Assembly (NCBI RefSeq): GCF_900601905.1
Contig: NZ_UWFA01000475.1
Coordinates: 265,232 to 329,231, forward strand
Source of the DNA: Pseudomonas viridiflava
Lineage (GTDB): Bacteria > Pseudomonadota > Gammaproteobacteria > Pseudomonadales > Pseudomonadaceae
Direction of reading: 5' to 3'
Length of the DNA: 64,000 bases
How positions within the stretch are numbered: the first letter of the stretch is position 1; each line of letters starts with the position of its first letter. Shown piece by piece: positions 1-11,442 of this stretch. The notes under the pieces were generated by a model. That model was not told the origin of the DNA. It made no database searches and saw nothing but the letters and a program-made list of their open reading frames with translations. The translations under genes and the position numbers were made by a program.

Positions 1-903
1 GGCGGCGGCGGTTTTGGCGGCGGCGCTGGCGGTGCGAACTTCTCCGACATCTTCGGTGATGTATTCAGCGACTTCTTCGGCGGTGGCCGGGGTGGCGGCG
101 GTGGTCGTGGCGGCGCGCAGCGCGGCAGCGACCTGCGTTACACCCTTGAGCTGAACCTTGAAGAAGCGGTGCGCGGCACGACGGTCAACATCCGTGTGCC
201 GACACTGGTCAATTGCAAGCCGTGCGACGGTTCGGGTGCCAAGAAAGGCTCCTCGCCCGTCACCTGTCCTACGTGCGGCGGTATCGGTCAGGTTCGTATG
301 CAGCAGGGCTTCTTCTCGGTGCAGCAAACCTGCCCGCGCTGCCATGGCCACGGCAAAATCATTTCCGACCCGTGCGATTCCTGCCACGGCGAAGGGCGTG
401 TTGAAGAATATAAAACCTTGTCCGTCAAAGTACCGCCTGGTGTGGATACCGGTGACCGGATTCGTCTGTCGGGTGAAGGCGAGGCGGGTGCGCAGGGCGG
501 TCCGACTGGCGACCTGTATGTCGTGATCAATGTCCGCGAGCATGCGATTTTCCAGCGCGATGGCAAGCATCTGTTCTGCGAAGTGCCGATCAGCTTCACT
601 GATGCGGCATTGGGCGGCGAGCTTGAAGTGCCGACTCTGGATGGCCGCGTCAAACTGAAAATCCCGGAAGGCACCCAGACCGGCAAGCAGTTCCGTCTGC
701 GTGGCAAAGGCGTTGCGCCGGTCCGTGGCGGCGGTGCGGGTGACTTGATGTGCCGCGTGGCGGTTGAAACTCCGGTCAACCTGGGTCGTCGCCAGCGTGA
801 ACTGCTCGAAGAGTTCCGCTCCACGCTTGAGGGCGACAGCTCTCACTCGCCGAAGGCCACCGGTTGGTTCGACGGTGTGAAGCGTTTCTTCGGCGATCTG
901 TAA
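1..903 (+). CDS. dnaJ: Chaperone DnaJ (Hsp40), 3' part
   Basis: Co-chaperone that delivers unfolded clients to DnaK and stimulates its ATPase. The J domain lies upstream of the window. What is visible is the Gly/Phe-rich linker (first ~45 codons, GGGFGGGAGG followed by NFSDIFGDVFSDFF), then the zinc domain with four CxxCxGxG modules (CKPCDGSG, CPTCGGIG, CPRCHGHG, CDSCHGEG), then the C-terminal substrate-binding beta domains ending in KRFFGDL. The reading frame is open from base 1 with no start codon, so this is a window truncation and not a broken gene. dapB follows 19 bases later. Confidence 0.98.
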   Translation, partial: GGGGFGGGAGGANFSDIFGDVFSDFFGGGRGGGGGRGGAQRGSDLRYTLELNLEEAVRGTTVNIRVPTLVNCKPCDGSGAKKGSSPVTCPTCGGIGQVRMQQGFFSVQQTCPRCHGHGKIISDPCDSCHGEGRVEEYKTLSVKVPPGVDTGDRIRLSGEGEAGAQGGPTGDLYVVINVREHAIFQRDGKHLFCEVPISFTDAALGGELEVPTLDGRVKLKIPEGTQTGKQFRLRGKGVAPVRGGGAGDLMCRVAVETPVNLGRRQRELLEEFRSTLEGDSSHSPKATGWFDGVKRFFGDL

Positions 904-922
904 GGCTTAACGGGAGCAGAAC

Positions 923-1726
923 ATGCGACGTATTGCTGTGATGGGCGCCGCTGGGCGCATGGGCAAAATCTTGATCGAAGCGGTTCAGCAAGCGCCTGGC
1001 GCGGGTTTGACGGCTGCGATCGATCGTCCGGATAGCACGCTGGTGGGCGCGGATGCAGGCGAGCTGGCTGCGCTGGGTCGTATCGGTGTGCCGCTGTCGG
1101 GTGATCTGGCCAAAGTGGTTGATGAGTTCGACGTGTTGATCGATTTCACGCATCCGTCCGTGACGCTGAAAAATCTGGCCTTCTGCCGCAAGGCTGGCAA
1201 GGCCATGATCATCGGCACCACTGGCTTCAGTGCCGAAGAGAAGCAGCGTATTGCCGAGGCAGGCAAAGACATCCCGATCGTTTTCGCTGCCAACTTCAGC
1301 GTAGGTCTGAACCTGTGCCTGAAACTGCTCGACACCGCGGCACGCGTACTGGGTGATGACGTCGATATCGAAATCATCGAAGCCCATCACCGGCACAAGG
1401 TTGATGCACCATCGGGCACGGCGTTGCGTCTGGGTGAAGTGGTGGCCAATGCGCTGGGGCGTGATCTGGAGAAGGTCGCGGTTTATGGTCGTGAGGGCCA
1501 GACCGGCGCTCGTGATCGGCAGACCATCGGCTTTGCCACGATTCGTGCTGGCGATGTAGTGGGTGATCACACCGTACTGTTCGCCGCTGAAGGTGAGCGG
1601 GTCGAGATCACGCACAAGGCCTCCAGCCGCATGACATTCGCCAAGGGTGCTGTTCGTGCTGCGCTTTGGCTGGAAGGCCGCGAGGCGGGCTTGTACGACA
1701 TGCAGGACGTGCTGGAACTGCATTGA
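923..1726 (+). CDS. dapB: 4-hydroxy-tetrahydrodipicolinate reductase
   Basis: NAD(P)H-dependent reductase of the diaminopimelate/lysine pathway, cytoplasmic. 267 residues, the normal length. The N-terminal Rossmann motif GAAGRMG is at about residues 8-14. The family signature EAHHRHKVDAPSGTA is at about 154-168 and contains the catalytic His pair and the substrate-binding Lys. The ATG follows GGGAGCAG with good spacing. It lies just downstream of dnaJ, as in other pseudomonads, and is closed by a hairpin terminator at 1747. Confidence 0.97.
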   Translation: MRRIAVMGAAGRMGKILIEAVQQAPGAGLTAAIDRPDSTLVGADAGELAALGRIGVPLSGDLAKVVDEFDVLIDFTHPSVTLKNLAFCRKAGKAMIIGTTGFSAEEKQRIAEAGKDIPIVFAANFSVGLNLCLKLLDTAARVLGDDVDIEIIEAHHRHKVDAPSGTALRLGEVVANALGRDLEKVAVYGREGQTGARDRQTIGFATIRAGDVVGDHTVLFAAEGERVEITHKASSRMTFAKGAVRAALWLEGREAGLYDMQDVLELH

Positions 1727-1746
1727 TCGCCTGATCATGCAGCAGA

Positions 1747-1787
1747 GGCGCAACCCGTCAACAGCCGGGTTTGCGCCTTCTATTTTT
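1747..1787 (+). terminator. Intrinsic terminator after dapB
   Basis: Inverted repeat GGCGCAACCCG (1747-1757) with CGGGTTTGCGCC (1766-1777), one bulged base, followed by a T-rich run ending in TATTTTT. It lies 20 bases beyond the dapB stop. Confidence 0.75.
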
Positions 1788-1870
1788 CCCGAGAGGGAAC
1801 TTCTGTCGCATTCCCTCGTCTTTTTGCCTCATTGGCGGTAGACCAAAATAGCCTTTTTCTGTAAGCTACA

Positions 1871-1950
1871 GCTTTAGTGTGTCCACTAAAAGCGCGCAGA
1901 TGATTCTATAAGAAAGCGGGGTGACGTAACTACGTCATTCCGCTTTTTTG
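1871..1950 (+). promoter_or_regulatory. carA leader: tandem hairpins, attenuator-like
   Basis: Two hairpins precede carA. The first pairs GCTTTAGTG (1871-1879) with CACTAAAAGC (1884-1893). The second is a 16-bp stem, 1913-1928 with 1931-1946, perfect apart from two G-U pairs and followed by six T (1944-1949), which is an intrinsic-terminator layout 45 bases before the carA start. AAAAGCG at 1888-1894 could alternatively pair with CGCTTTT at 1941-1947, so the two hairpins may be mutually exclusive. carAB is classically controlled by pyrimidines and arginine. That this element is the attenuator is inference; it could also be a second dapB terminator. Confidence 0.5.
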
Positions 1951-1994
1951 CAACCTGCGAACGCCCTTTCAGGCTTTACTTACGGGAGGTCTTC

Positions 1995-3131
1995 TTGACT
2001 AAGCCAGCCATACTCGCCCTTGCTGATGGCAGCATTTTTCGCGGCGAAGCCATTGGAGCCGACGGTCAGACCGTTGGCGAGGTAGTGTTTAACACTGCCA
2101 TGACCGGCTATCAGGAAATCCTTACCGATCCTTCCTACGCCCAGCAAATCGTTACTCTGACTTACCCGCACATCGGCAACACCGGCACCACGCCTGAAGA
2201 TGCTGAATCTGATCGTGTCTGGTCCGCAGGTCTGGTCATCCGCGACCTGCCGCTGGTTGCCAGCAACTGGCGCAACAAGATGTCCCTGGGGGACTACCTC
2301 AAGGCCAACGGCGTTGTCGCCATCGCCGGTATCGACACCCGCCGCCTGACCCGCATCCTGCGTGAGAAAGGCGCACAGAACGGCTGCATCATGGCCGGTG
2401 ACGATATTTCTGAAGAAGCCGCCATCGCTGCCGCGCGCGGCTTCCCGGGCTTGAAGGGCATGGACCTGGCGAAAGTCGTCAGCGTCAAGGAAAGCTATGA
2501 GTGGCGTTCCAGCGTCTGGTCGCTCAAGACCGACAGCTGCCCGGAAATCCCGGCCAGCGACCTTAAATACCACGTCGTTGCCTACGACTACGGCGTCAAG
2601 GTCAACATCCTGCGCATGCTGGTCGAGCGCGGTTGCCGCATCACCGTGGTGCCGGCTCAGACGCCAGCCAGCGAAGTTCTGGCGCTCAAGCCAGATGGTG
2701 TATTCCTTTCCAATGGCCCTGGTGATCCCGAGCCTTGCGACTATGCGATCAAGGCCATCAAGGAAGTCCTGGAGACCGACACCCCGGTATTCGGTATCTG
2801 CCTGGGTCACCAGCTGCTGGCTCTGGCTTCCGGCGCCAAGACCGTAAAAATGGGTCACGGCCACCACGGTGCCAACCACCCGGTTCAGGATCTGGACACC
2901 GGCGTCGTCATGATCACCAGCCAGAACCACGGTTTCGCCGTAGATGAAGCAACCTTGCCTGCCAATGTTCGCGCCATCCACAAGTCGCTGTTCGACGGTA
3001 GCCTGCAGGGCATCGAACGCACCGACAAGGACGCGTTCAGCTTTCAGGGTCACCCTGAAGCAAGCCCGGGCCCGACCGATGTGGCTCCGCTGTTTGATCG
3101 CTTTATCGAAACCATGGCCAAGCGACGCTGA
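1995..3131 (+). CDS. carA: Carbamoyl-phosphate synthase small (glutaminase) subunit
   Basis: Hydrolyses glutamine and channels ammonia to CarB for carbamoyl phosphate, which feeds arginine and pyrimidine synthesis. 378 residues. The N-terminal CPSase small-chain domain covers about 1-150 and the class I glutamine amidotransferase domain about 190-370, with nucleophile motif GICLGHQ (Cys269, the E. coli number) and FQGHPEASPGP carrying the catalytic His and Glu. The start is the rare codon TTG at 1995, supported by GGGAGG (1984-1989) and by homology beginning MTKPAILALADG. carB follows after a 130-base spacer. Confidence 0.97.
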   Translation: MTKPAILALADGSIFRGEAIGADGQTVGEVVFNTAMTGYQEILTDPSYAQQIVTLTYPHIGNTGTTPEDAESDRVWSAGLVIRDLPLVASNWRNKMSLGDYLKANGVVAIAGIDTRRLTRILREKGAQNGCIMAGDDISEEAAIAAARGFPGLKGMDLAKVVSVKESYEWRSSVWSLKTDSCPEIPASDLKYHVVAYDYGVKVNILRMLVERGCRITVVPAQTPASEVLALKPDGVFLSNGPGDPEPCDYAIKAIKEVLETDTPVFGICLGHQLLALASGAKTVKMGHGHHGANHPVQDLDTGVVMITSQNHGFAVDEATLPANVRAIHKSLFDGSLQGIERTDKDAFSFQGHPEASPGPTDVAPLFDRFIETMAKRR

Positions 3132-3152
3132 GCGGTTGCCTTGAGAATGTAA

Positions 3153-3210
3153 TGCGCAGTGGCCGGGCCGGACCTGAACACACGTTCGGCGAAGACCGCC
3201 CGGCACTGCA
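3153..3210 (+). repeat. Palindrome in the carA-carB spacer
   Basis: CAGTGGCCGGGC near 3157-3168 is complementary, with one bulge, to GCCCGGCACTG at 3198-3208, enclosing about 29 bases. No T run follows, so it is not an intrinsic terminator. It may be an mRNA processing or stabilising hairpin between carA and carB. P. aeruginosa has an additional ORF at this junction; none is present here. Confidence 0.4.
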
Positions 3211-3261
3211 GAGAAATTCAAGACGGCTTGCCGACTGACCTACGGATTTGAGTGACAACCC

Positions 3262-6479
<3,218 letters not shown>

Positions 6480-6483
<4 letters not shown>

Positions 6484-6956
6484 TCAAATATCCAATGACA
6501 GTCCAGGGTGCCAAAGCCCTGGAAGAAGAACACGCTCATCTCACCAAGGTCGTGCGTCCCAAGTTGAGCCAGGACATCGGCACGGCTCGCGAGCTGGGTG
6601 ACTTGAAGGAGAACGCCGAATACCACGCTGCCCGAGAGCAGCAGGGTATGGTTGAAGCGCGTATCCGTGACATCGAAGGCCGGATCCAGAATCAGGTCAT
6701 CATCGATGTGACCGCTATCCCTCATACCGGCAAAGTGATTTTCGGCACTACCGTGGAAATCGCCAATGTCGAGACGGATGAGCGCGTCACTTACCACATC
6801 GTGGGTGAGGATGAGGCTGACTTCAAACTCGGCAAGATATCGGTCGGTTCACCTTTGGCTCGTGCCTTGATTGCCAAGGAAGAGGGTGACGTGGTTGCCG
6901 TGAAGACGCCCGGTGGCGTGATCGAGTACGAGATTGTCACAGTCAGCCATATTTGA
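6480..6956 (+). CDS. greA: Transcription elongation factor GreA
   Basis: Binds the RNA polymerase secondary channel and stimulates cleavage of backtracked transcripts. 158 residues, standard length: an N-terminal coiled coil (about 1-75, including the acidic tip region GDLKENAEYHAAREQQ) and a C-terminal FKBP-like globular domain. The ATG overlaps the carB stop by four bases. Confidence 0.97.
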
Positions 6957-6984
6957 CGTGAACCGCCCACATGCAGTGGGCGCA

Positions 6985-7377
6985 ATGACCTGGCGGCTCT
7001 CTCAGATGTTCTGGGTGGGCGGCCTGGTTTTGCTGCATCTGGCAATTCTGACGGTGCTGGACCAAACCGGTCTGGTGCCGTTGCTGATCAAAGGCTTCAT
7101 CGGTATTCCAGGCGCGTTGCTGGTCGGATTTGCAGCATTGTGCGCAATGGTGCAGATGGTTGTACTGATCAGGATTGAGCGCGTTTCGAGTGTCTGGCGA
7201 GATGTGCGAGGGCAGTTGCTGCTGGTCGCGTTGGTTTCTGCGTTCAGCTACTACGGCCTGCGGTTATGGCTGCCCGATGCAGTGCATTGGCAATTGATGA
7301 GCTATCTGTTTCTGGGGCTGGCCGGATTGCTGCTGGTTTTGCAGCCCGTGCCGGGAAGAGGCGACAGGGCGCGCTGA
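6985..7377 (+). CDS. Small multi-pass membrane protein of unknown function
   Basis: About 130 residues, with four hydrophobic segments (from WVGGLVLLHLAILTVL, then GFIGIPGALLVGFAALCAMV, LLLVALVSAFSYYGL, and LMSYLFLGLAGLLLVL). It sits between greA and yhbY, the position of the conserved hypothetical PA4754 in P. aeruginosa. The start is uncertain: ATG 6985 is given, but GTG 6958 (four bases after... just beyond the greA stop) or a TTG inside greA at 6934 are in frame and no strong ribosome-binding site decides between them. I do not recognise a family. Confidence 0.7.
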   Translation: MTWRLSQMFWVGGLVLLHLAILTVLDQTGLVPLLIKGFIGIPGALLVGFAALCAMVQMVVLIRIERVSSVWRDVRGQLLLVALVSAFSYYGLRLWLPDAVHWQLMSYLFLGLAGLLLVLQPVPGRGDRAR

Positions 7378-7398
7378 TGCGGCCCTGGCTTCGTTTTA

Positions 7399-7707
7399 TC
7401 AGTGTGCGCGGTGTACGTTTGAAAGCTGTTTGTTAACCTTTGGGTTCTTGCGATAGATCAACGCCATTTTGCCGATGACCTGTACGAGATCCGCGGTACC
7501 AGCCTTGCACAGTTCTGCAATGGTCTGCAGACGGCTTTCACGGTCAAGGATGTTGAGCTTGATCTTGATCAGCTCGTGATCGCTCAACGCGCGCTCCAGT
7601 TCGGCTAACACACCTTCGGTCAAGCCATTGTCAGCCACGATCAATACCGGTTTCAGATGGTGGCCAATGGATTTGTACTGTTTCTTCTGCTCTTGAGTGA
7701 GCGGCAT
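7399..7707 (-). CDS. yhbY: CRM-domain RNA-binding protein YhbY
   Basis: 102-residue single CRM domain associated with pre-50S ribosomal subunits. The typical start MPLTQEQKKQYKSIGHHLKP and the loop KPVLIVADNGLTEGV match the family's conserved GxxG-type RNA-binding surface; an HELIKIKL segment follows. It is transcribed away from rlmE, with a 104-base shared divergent promoter region, pairing two ribosome-assembly genes. Confidence 0.93.
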   Translation of the reverse strand: MPLTQEQKKQYKSIGHHLKPVLIVADNGLTEGVLAELERALSDHELIKIKLNILDRESRLQTIAELCKAGTADLVQVIGKMALIYRKNPKVNKQLSNVHRAH

Positions 7708-7811
7708 AATCTGACCCCTGCGTCTGATCTTGTAAAAAGCGGCGGCCAGTTTACCCGAGCGAGTCCGGGACCGCCCACTTAATCACGACTCGTTTATTTT
7801 TGAGGTGCCCC

Positions 7812-8462
7812 GTGGCCCGTTCCAAGACAAGCCATAACTGGCTCAAAGAACACTTCGACGACAAATACGTCAAAATGGCGCAAAAGGACGGCTACCGTTC
7901 ACGCGCCAGCTACAAACTCCTGGAGATCCAGGAAAAGGACAAAATCATCCGTCCGGGCATGACCGTGATCGACCTTGGTGCTGCGCCGGGTGGCTGGTCG
8001 CAGGTGACCAGCCGTCTGATTGGCGGTCAGGGTCGTCTGATTGCGTCCGATATCCTGGAAATGGACAGCATCCCGGATGTGACCTTCATTCAGGGCGACT
8101 TCACCGAGGATGCAGTGCTGGCCCAGATTCTGGACGCCGTCGGTAATACACAGGTAGACCTTGTGATTTCCGATATGGCCCCCAATATGAGTGGACTGAG
8201 CGCTGTCGATATGCCGCGAGCAATGTTTCTTTGCGAGTTGGCACTCGACCTCGCCGGACGTGTTTTGCGTCCAGGTGGTGATTTTTTGATCAAGGTCTTC
8301 CAGGGTGAAGGCTTCGATACCTACCACAAGGACATCCGCAAACTGTTCGACAAGGTGCAGATGCGCAAGCCGTTATCGTCACGTGATCGTTCCCGTGAGC
8401 AGTATCTACTGGGTCGTGGCTTCAAGGGCATTGATGGCTCGGAGAGCATCGAGCGTTTCTGA
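7812..8462 (+). CDS. rlmE: 23S rRNA 2'-O-methyltransferase (Um2552)
   Basis: RrmJ/FtsJ enzyme that methylates U2552 in the A-loop of 23S rRNA late in 50S assembly. 216 residues from GTG 7812, chosen because TGAGGTG (7801-7807) lies five bases upstream and the protein then starts MARSKTSHNW like its homologues; an upstream TTG at 7800 overlaps that site. The SAM-binding motif IDLGAAPGGWSQV is at about 52-64, followed by SDMAPNMSG and the KVFQGEGF segment bearing catalytic Lys/Glu. It is the gene before ftsH, as in E. coli. Confidence 0.95.
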   Translation: MARSKTSHNWLKEHFDDKYVKMAQKDGYRSRASYKLLEIQEKDKIIRPGMTVIDLGAAPGGWSQVTSRLIGGQGRLIASDILEMDSIPDVTFIQGDFTEDAVLAQILDAVGNTQVDLVISDMAPNMSGLSAVDMPRAMFLCELALDLAGRVLRPGGDFLIKVFQGEGFDTYHKDIRKLFDKVQMRKPLSSRDRSREQYLLGRGFKGIDGSESIERF

Positions 8463-8644
8463 TTGCAGGCGATAGATTTATTTAAATGGCCTGTCGATGC
8501 AGCATCACCGAGCATCGTGTAGTCAAAGTTTCACAAAGGGTTACAGACGGCGCCTGCCACATCTGTAACATCTGTAGTAAGTTAGGCCGGTGAATATCAT
8601 GCGAGGCACGCTCCTGCGTGGAGCTTGCTTCAGAGGGTAGCTAA

Positions 8645-10567
8645 TTGAACGATATGGCAAAGAATTTGATCCTGTGGTTGATCATCGCGGCTGTCCTTGT
8701 GACGGTGATGAACAACTTCTCCAGCCCGAACGAGCCGCAGACCCTCAACTACTCTGAGTTCATCCAGCAGGTCAAGGATGGCAAGGTCGAGAAAGTTGCT
8801 GTCGATGGTTACGTCATCACGGGCAAGCGCAGCGATGGCGACAGCTTCAAGACCATCCGTCCGGCCATTCAGGACAACGGTCTGATCGGTGACCTGGTTG
8901 ATAACAACGTGGTCGTCGAGGGCAAGCAGCCTGAACAACAGAGCATCTGGACTCAGCTGCTGGTGGCGAGCTTCCCGATCCTGGTGATCATTGCCGTGTT
9001 CATGTTCTTCATGCGCCAGATGCAAGGTGGTGCGGGAGGCAAAGGCGGGCCGATGAGTTTCGGCAAGAGCAAGGCGCGCCTGCTTTCCGAAGATCAGGTC
9101 AAGACGACTCTGGCAGACGTCGCCGGTTGTGACGAAGCCAAGGAAGAAGTGGGCGAGCTGGTGGAGTTTCTTCGCGACCCGGGCAAGTTCCAGCGTCTGG
9201 GCGGCCGCATTCCTCGCGGCGTTCTGATGGTGGGCCCGCCGGGTACCGGTAAGACCTTGCTGGCCAAGGCGATCGCTGGCGAAGCCAAGGTCCCGTTCTT
9301 CACGATTTCCGGTTCCGACTTTGTTGAAATGTTCGTGGGTGTTGGCGCAAGCCGCGTCCGTGACATGTTCGAGCAAGCCAAGAAGCACGCGCCATGCATC
9401 ATCTTCATTGACGAAATCGACGCAGTTGGTCGCCATCGTGGCGCTGGCATGGGCGGTGGTCATGACGAGCGTGAGCAGACTCTCAACCAGTTGCTGGTCG
9501 AGATGGATGGTTTCGAGATGAATGACGGCATCATCGTCATCGCTGCAACCAACCGTCCGGACGTGCTGGACCCTGCATTGCTGCGTCCGGGTCGCTTTGA
9601 CCGTCAGGTCGTAGTAGGTCTGCCAGACATTCGTGGTCGTGAGCAGATTCTCAAGGTTCACATGCGCAAAGTGCCAATGGGTGACGACGTCAATCCAGGC
9701 GTGATTGCTCGTGGTACGCCGGGCTTTTCCGGTGCCGACCTGGCCAACCTGGTCAACGAAGCCTCGCTATTTGCGGCTCGTACCGGCAAGCGTATCGTCG
9801 AGATGAAAGAGTTCGAACTCGCAAAAGACAAGATCATGATGGGCGCCGAGCGCAAATCGATGGTCATGTCCGAGAAAGAAAAGCGCAACACGGCTTATCA
9901 CGAAGCGGGTCACGCCATTGTCGGTCGGGTAGTGCCTGAGCATGATCCGGTCTACAAAGTGTCGATCATTCCACGTGGTCGTGCGCTGGGTGTGACCATG
10001 TTCCTTCCTGAGGAAGATCGGTACAGCCTGTCCAAGCGGGCACTGATCAGCCAGATCTGCTCTCTTTATGGCGGTCGTATTGCCGAAGAGATGACCTTGG
10101 GCTTCGACGGTGTCACCACGGGTGCGTCCAACGACATCATGCGGGCCAGCCAGATTGCACGGAACATGGTCACCAAATGGGGCCTGTCCGAGAAGCTCGG
10201 TCCGCTGTTGTACGGCGAAGATGAAGACCAGAGCTACCTGGGTCGTGGCGGCGGTGGTTCGAGCAGCGGTCTGTCGGCAGATACCTCTCGCCTGATCGAC
10301 TCCGAGGTTCGCAGCATCATTGACCAGTGCTACGGCACCGCGAAACAGATCCTGACGGACAATCGTGAAAAGCTCGACGCGATGGCGGATGCGTTGATGA
10401 AATACGAAACCATTGATGCCGAGCAGATCGACGACATCATGGCTGGTCGTGCTCCACGCGAGCCGCGTGATTGGGAAGGTGGTGGTTCGGGTACGCCTGG
10501 CGCGCCTGTAACGCCTCCGGATGTGCGTCCGGAAACCCCGATCGGCGGTCCAGCTGCTGAACACTAA
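8645..10567 (+). CDS. ftsH: ATP-dependent zinc metalloprotease FtsH
   Basis: Inner-membrane AAA+ protease for unassembled membrane proteins and regulators such as LpxC and sigma-32. 640 residues: TM1 at about 7-23, periplasmic domain, TM2 near 105-122, Walker A GPPGTGKT at 197-204, FIDEIDAVGRHRG (Walker B), and zinc site HEAGH at 419-423. The C-terminal tail is rich in Gly/Pro. The start is read as TTG 8645 because AGAGGG (8632-8637) is well spaced for it; ATG 8654 is the in-frame alternative usually annotated (MAKNLILW). folP follows nine bases later. Confidence 0.97.
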   Translation: MNDMAKNLILWLIIAAVLVTVMNNFSSPNEPQTLNYSEFIQQVKDGKVEKVAVDGYVITGKRSDGDSFKTIRPAIQDNGLIGDLVDNNVVVEGKQPEQQSIWTQLLVASFPILVIIAVFMFFMRQMQGGAGGKGGPMSFGKSKARLLSEDQVKTTLADVAGCDEAKEEVGELVEFLRDPGKFQRLGGRIPRGVLMVGPPGTGKTLLAKAIAGEAKVPFFTISGSDFVEMFVGVGASRVRDMFEQAKKHAPCIIFIDEIDAVGRHRGAGMGGGHDEREQTLNQLLVEMDGFEMNDGIIVIAATNRPDVLDPALLRPGRFDRQVVVGLPDIRGREQILKVHMRKVPMGDDVNPGVIARGTPGFSGADLANLVNEASLFAARTGKRIVEMKEFELAKDKIMMGAERKSMVMSEKEKRNTAYHEAGHAIVGRVVPEHDPVYKVSIIPRGRALGVTMFLPEEDRYSLSKRALISQICSLYGGRIAEEMTLGFDGVTTGASNDIMRASQIARNMVTKWGLSEKLGPLLYGEDEDQSYLGRGGGGSSSGLSADTSRLIDSEVRSIIDQCYGTAKQILTDNREKLDAMADALMKYETIDAEQIDDIMAGRAPREPRDWEGGGSGTPGAPVTPPDVRPETPIGGPAAEH

Positions 10568-10575
10568 GGCCTGAC

Positions 10576-11427
10576 ATGACTTCTGCGCTGTACCCGACCC
10601 GGTTGCCTTGCGGCAACCGGGTTCTTGATTTGGCCCATACGCATGTTATGGGCATTCTCAACGCCACTCCTGACTCCTTCTCTGATGGTGGACGCTATAC
10701 GCGCCTGGATGACGCCCTGCGCCATGCACAGGCGATGGTTGCCGCTGGCGCTACGCTAATCGATGTCGGTGGTGAGTCAACTCGCCCCGGTGCGCGGGCA
10801 GTCAGTCCTGATGAAGAGCTTGAACGGGTTGCTCCTGTTGTCGAGGCGTTGAGTCGCGAGCTTGATGTCATTATCTCGGTCGATACCTCCACGCCAATCG
10901 TGATCAGCGAAACAGCGCGCCTCGGTGCAGGGCTGATCAATGACGTGCGCTCGTTGCGCAGAGAAGGCGCGTTGCAGGCTGCTGCGGCGACCGGTCTCCC
11001 GGTGTGCCTCATGCACATGCTTGGCGAGCCTGGTGACATGCAGGACAATCCTCACTACCAAAACCTGCTGGGCGAGGTCAGTGAGTTCCTGCGTGAACGC
11101 ATGCAGCAATGCGTAGCGGCGGGCATTCCCGTTGAACGAATCATTCTTGATCCGGGCTTTGGCTTCGCCAAGAGCCTCGACCATAATTTGAGTCTGTTCA
11201 AGCATATGCAGGAGTTGCACGCGCTGGGGCGTCCGCTATTGGTTGGCGTCTCGCGAAAGAGCATGATTGGTGGCGCGCTGGGACGCCCTGTCGGCGAACG
11301 TCTTTATGGTGGTCTGGCGCTTGCTGCAATGGCGATGACCAAAGGCGCAAAAATTCTGCGTGTGCACGATGTCGCCGAAACGGTTGATGTCGTGCGCATG
11401 ATTGCCGCCGTTGAAGCGGCGCAGTAA
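10576..11427 (+). CDS. folP: Dihydropteroate synthase
   Basis: Condenses p-aminobenzoate with hydroxymethyldihydropterin diphosphate in folate synthesis; the sulfonamide target. 283 residues. Both signatures are visible: GILNATPDSFSDGG near residue 25 and DVGGESTRPGA near 62. The TIM-barrel strand LDPGFGFAK and GVSRKSMIG follow. It lies between ftsH and glmM, the order found in E. coli. Confidence 0.96.
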   Translation: MTSALYPTRLPCGNRVLDLAHTHVMGILNATPDSFSDGGRYTRLDDALRHAQAMVAAGATLIDVGGESTRPGARAVSPDEELERVAPVVEALSRELDVIISVDTSTPIVISETARLGAGLINDVRSLRREGALQAAAATGLPVCLMHMLGEPGDMQDNPHYQNLLGEVSEFLRERMQQCVAAGIPVERIILDPGFGFAKSLDHNLSLFKHMQELHALGRPLLVGVSRKSMIGGALGRPVGERLYGGLALAAMAMTKGAKILRVHDVAETVDVVRMIAAVEAAQ

Positions 11428-11442
11428 GAACACGGAGCACAC

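Noticed and set aside
1860..1877. GacA-box-like TGTAAG-N6-CTTTAG upstream of carA
   Set aside because: Only the first half-site matches TGTAAG-N6-CTTACA; the second half shares just three or four bases, and the segment is better explained as part of the carA leader hairpin.
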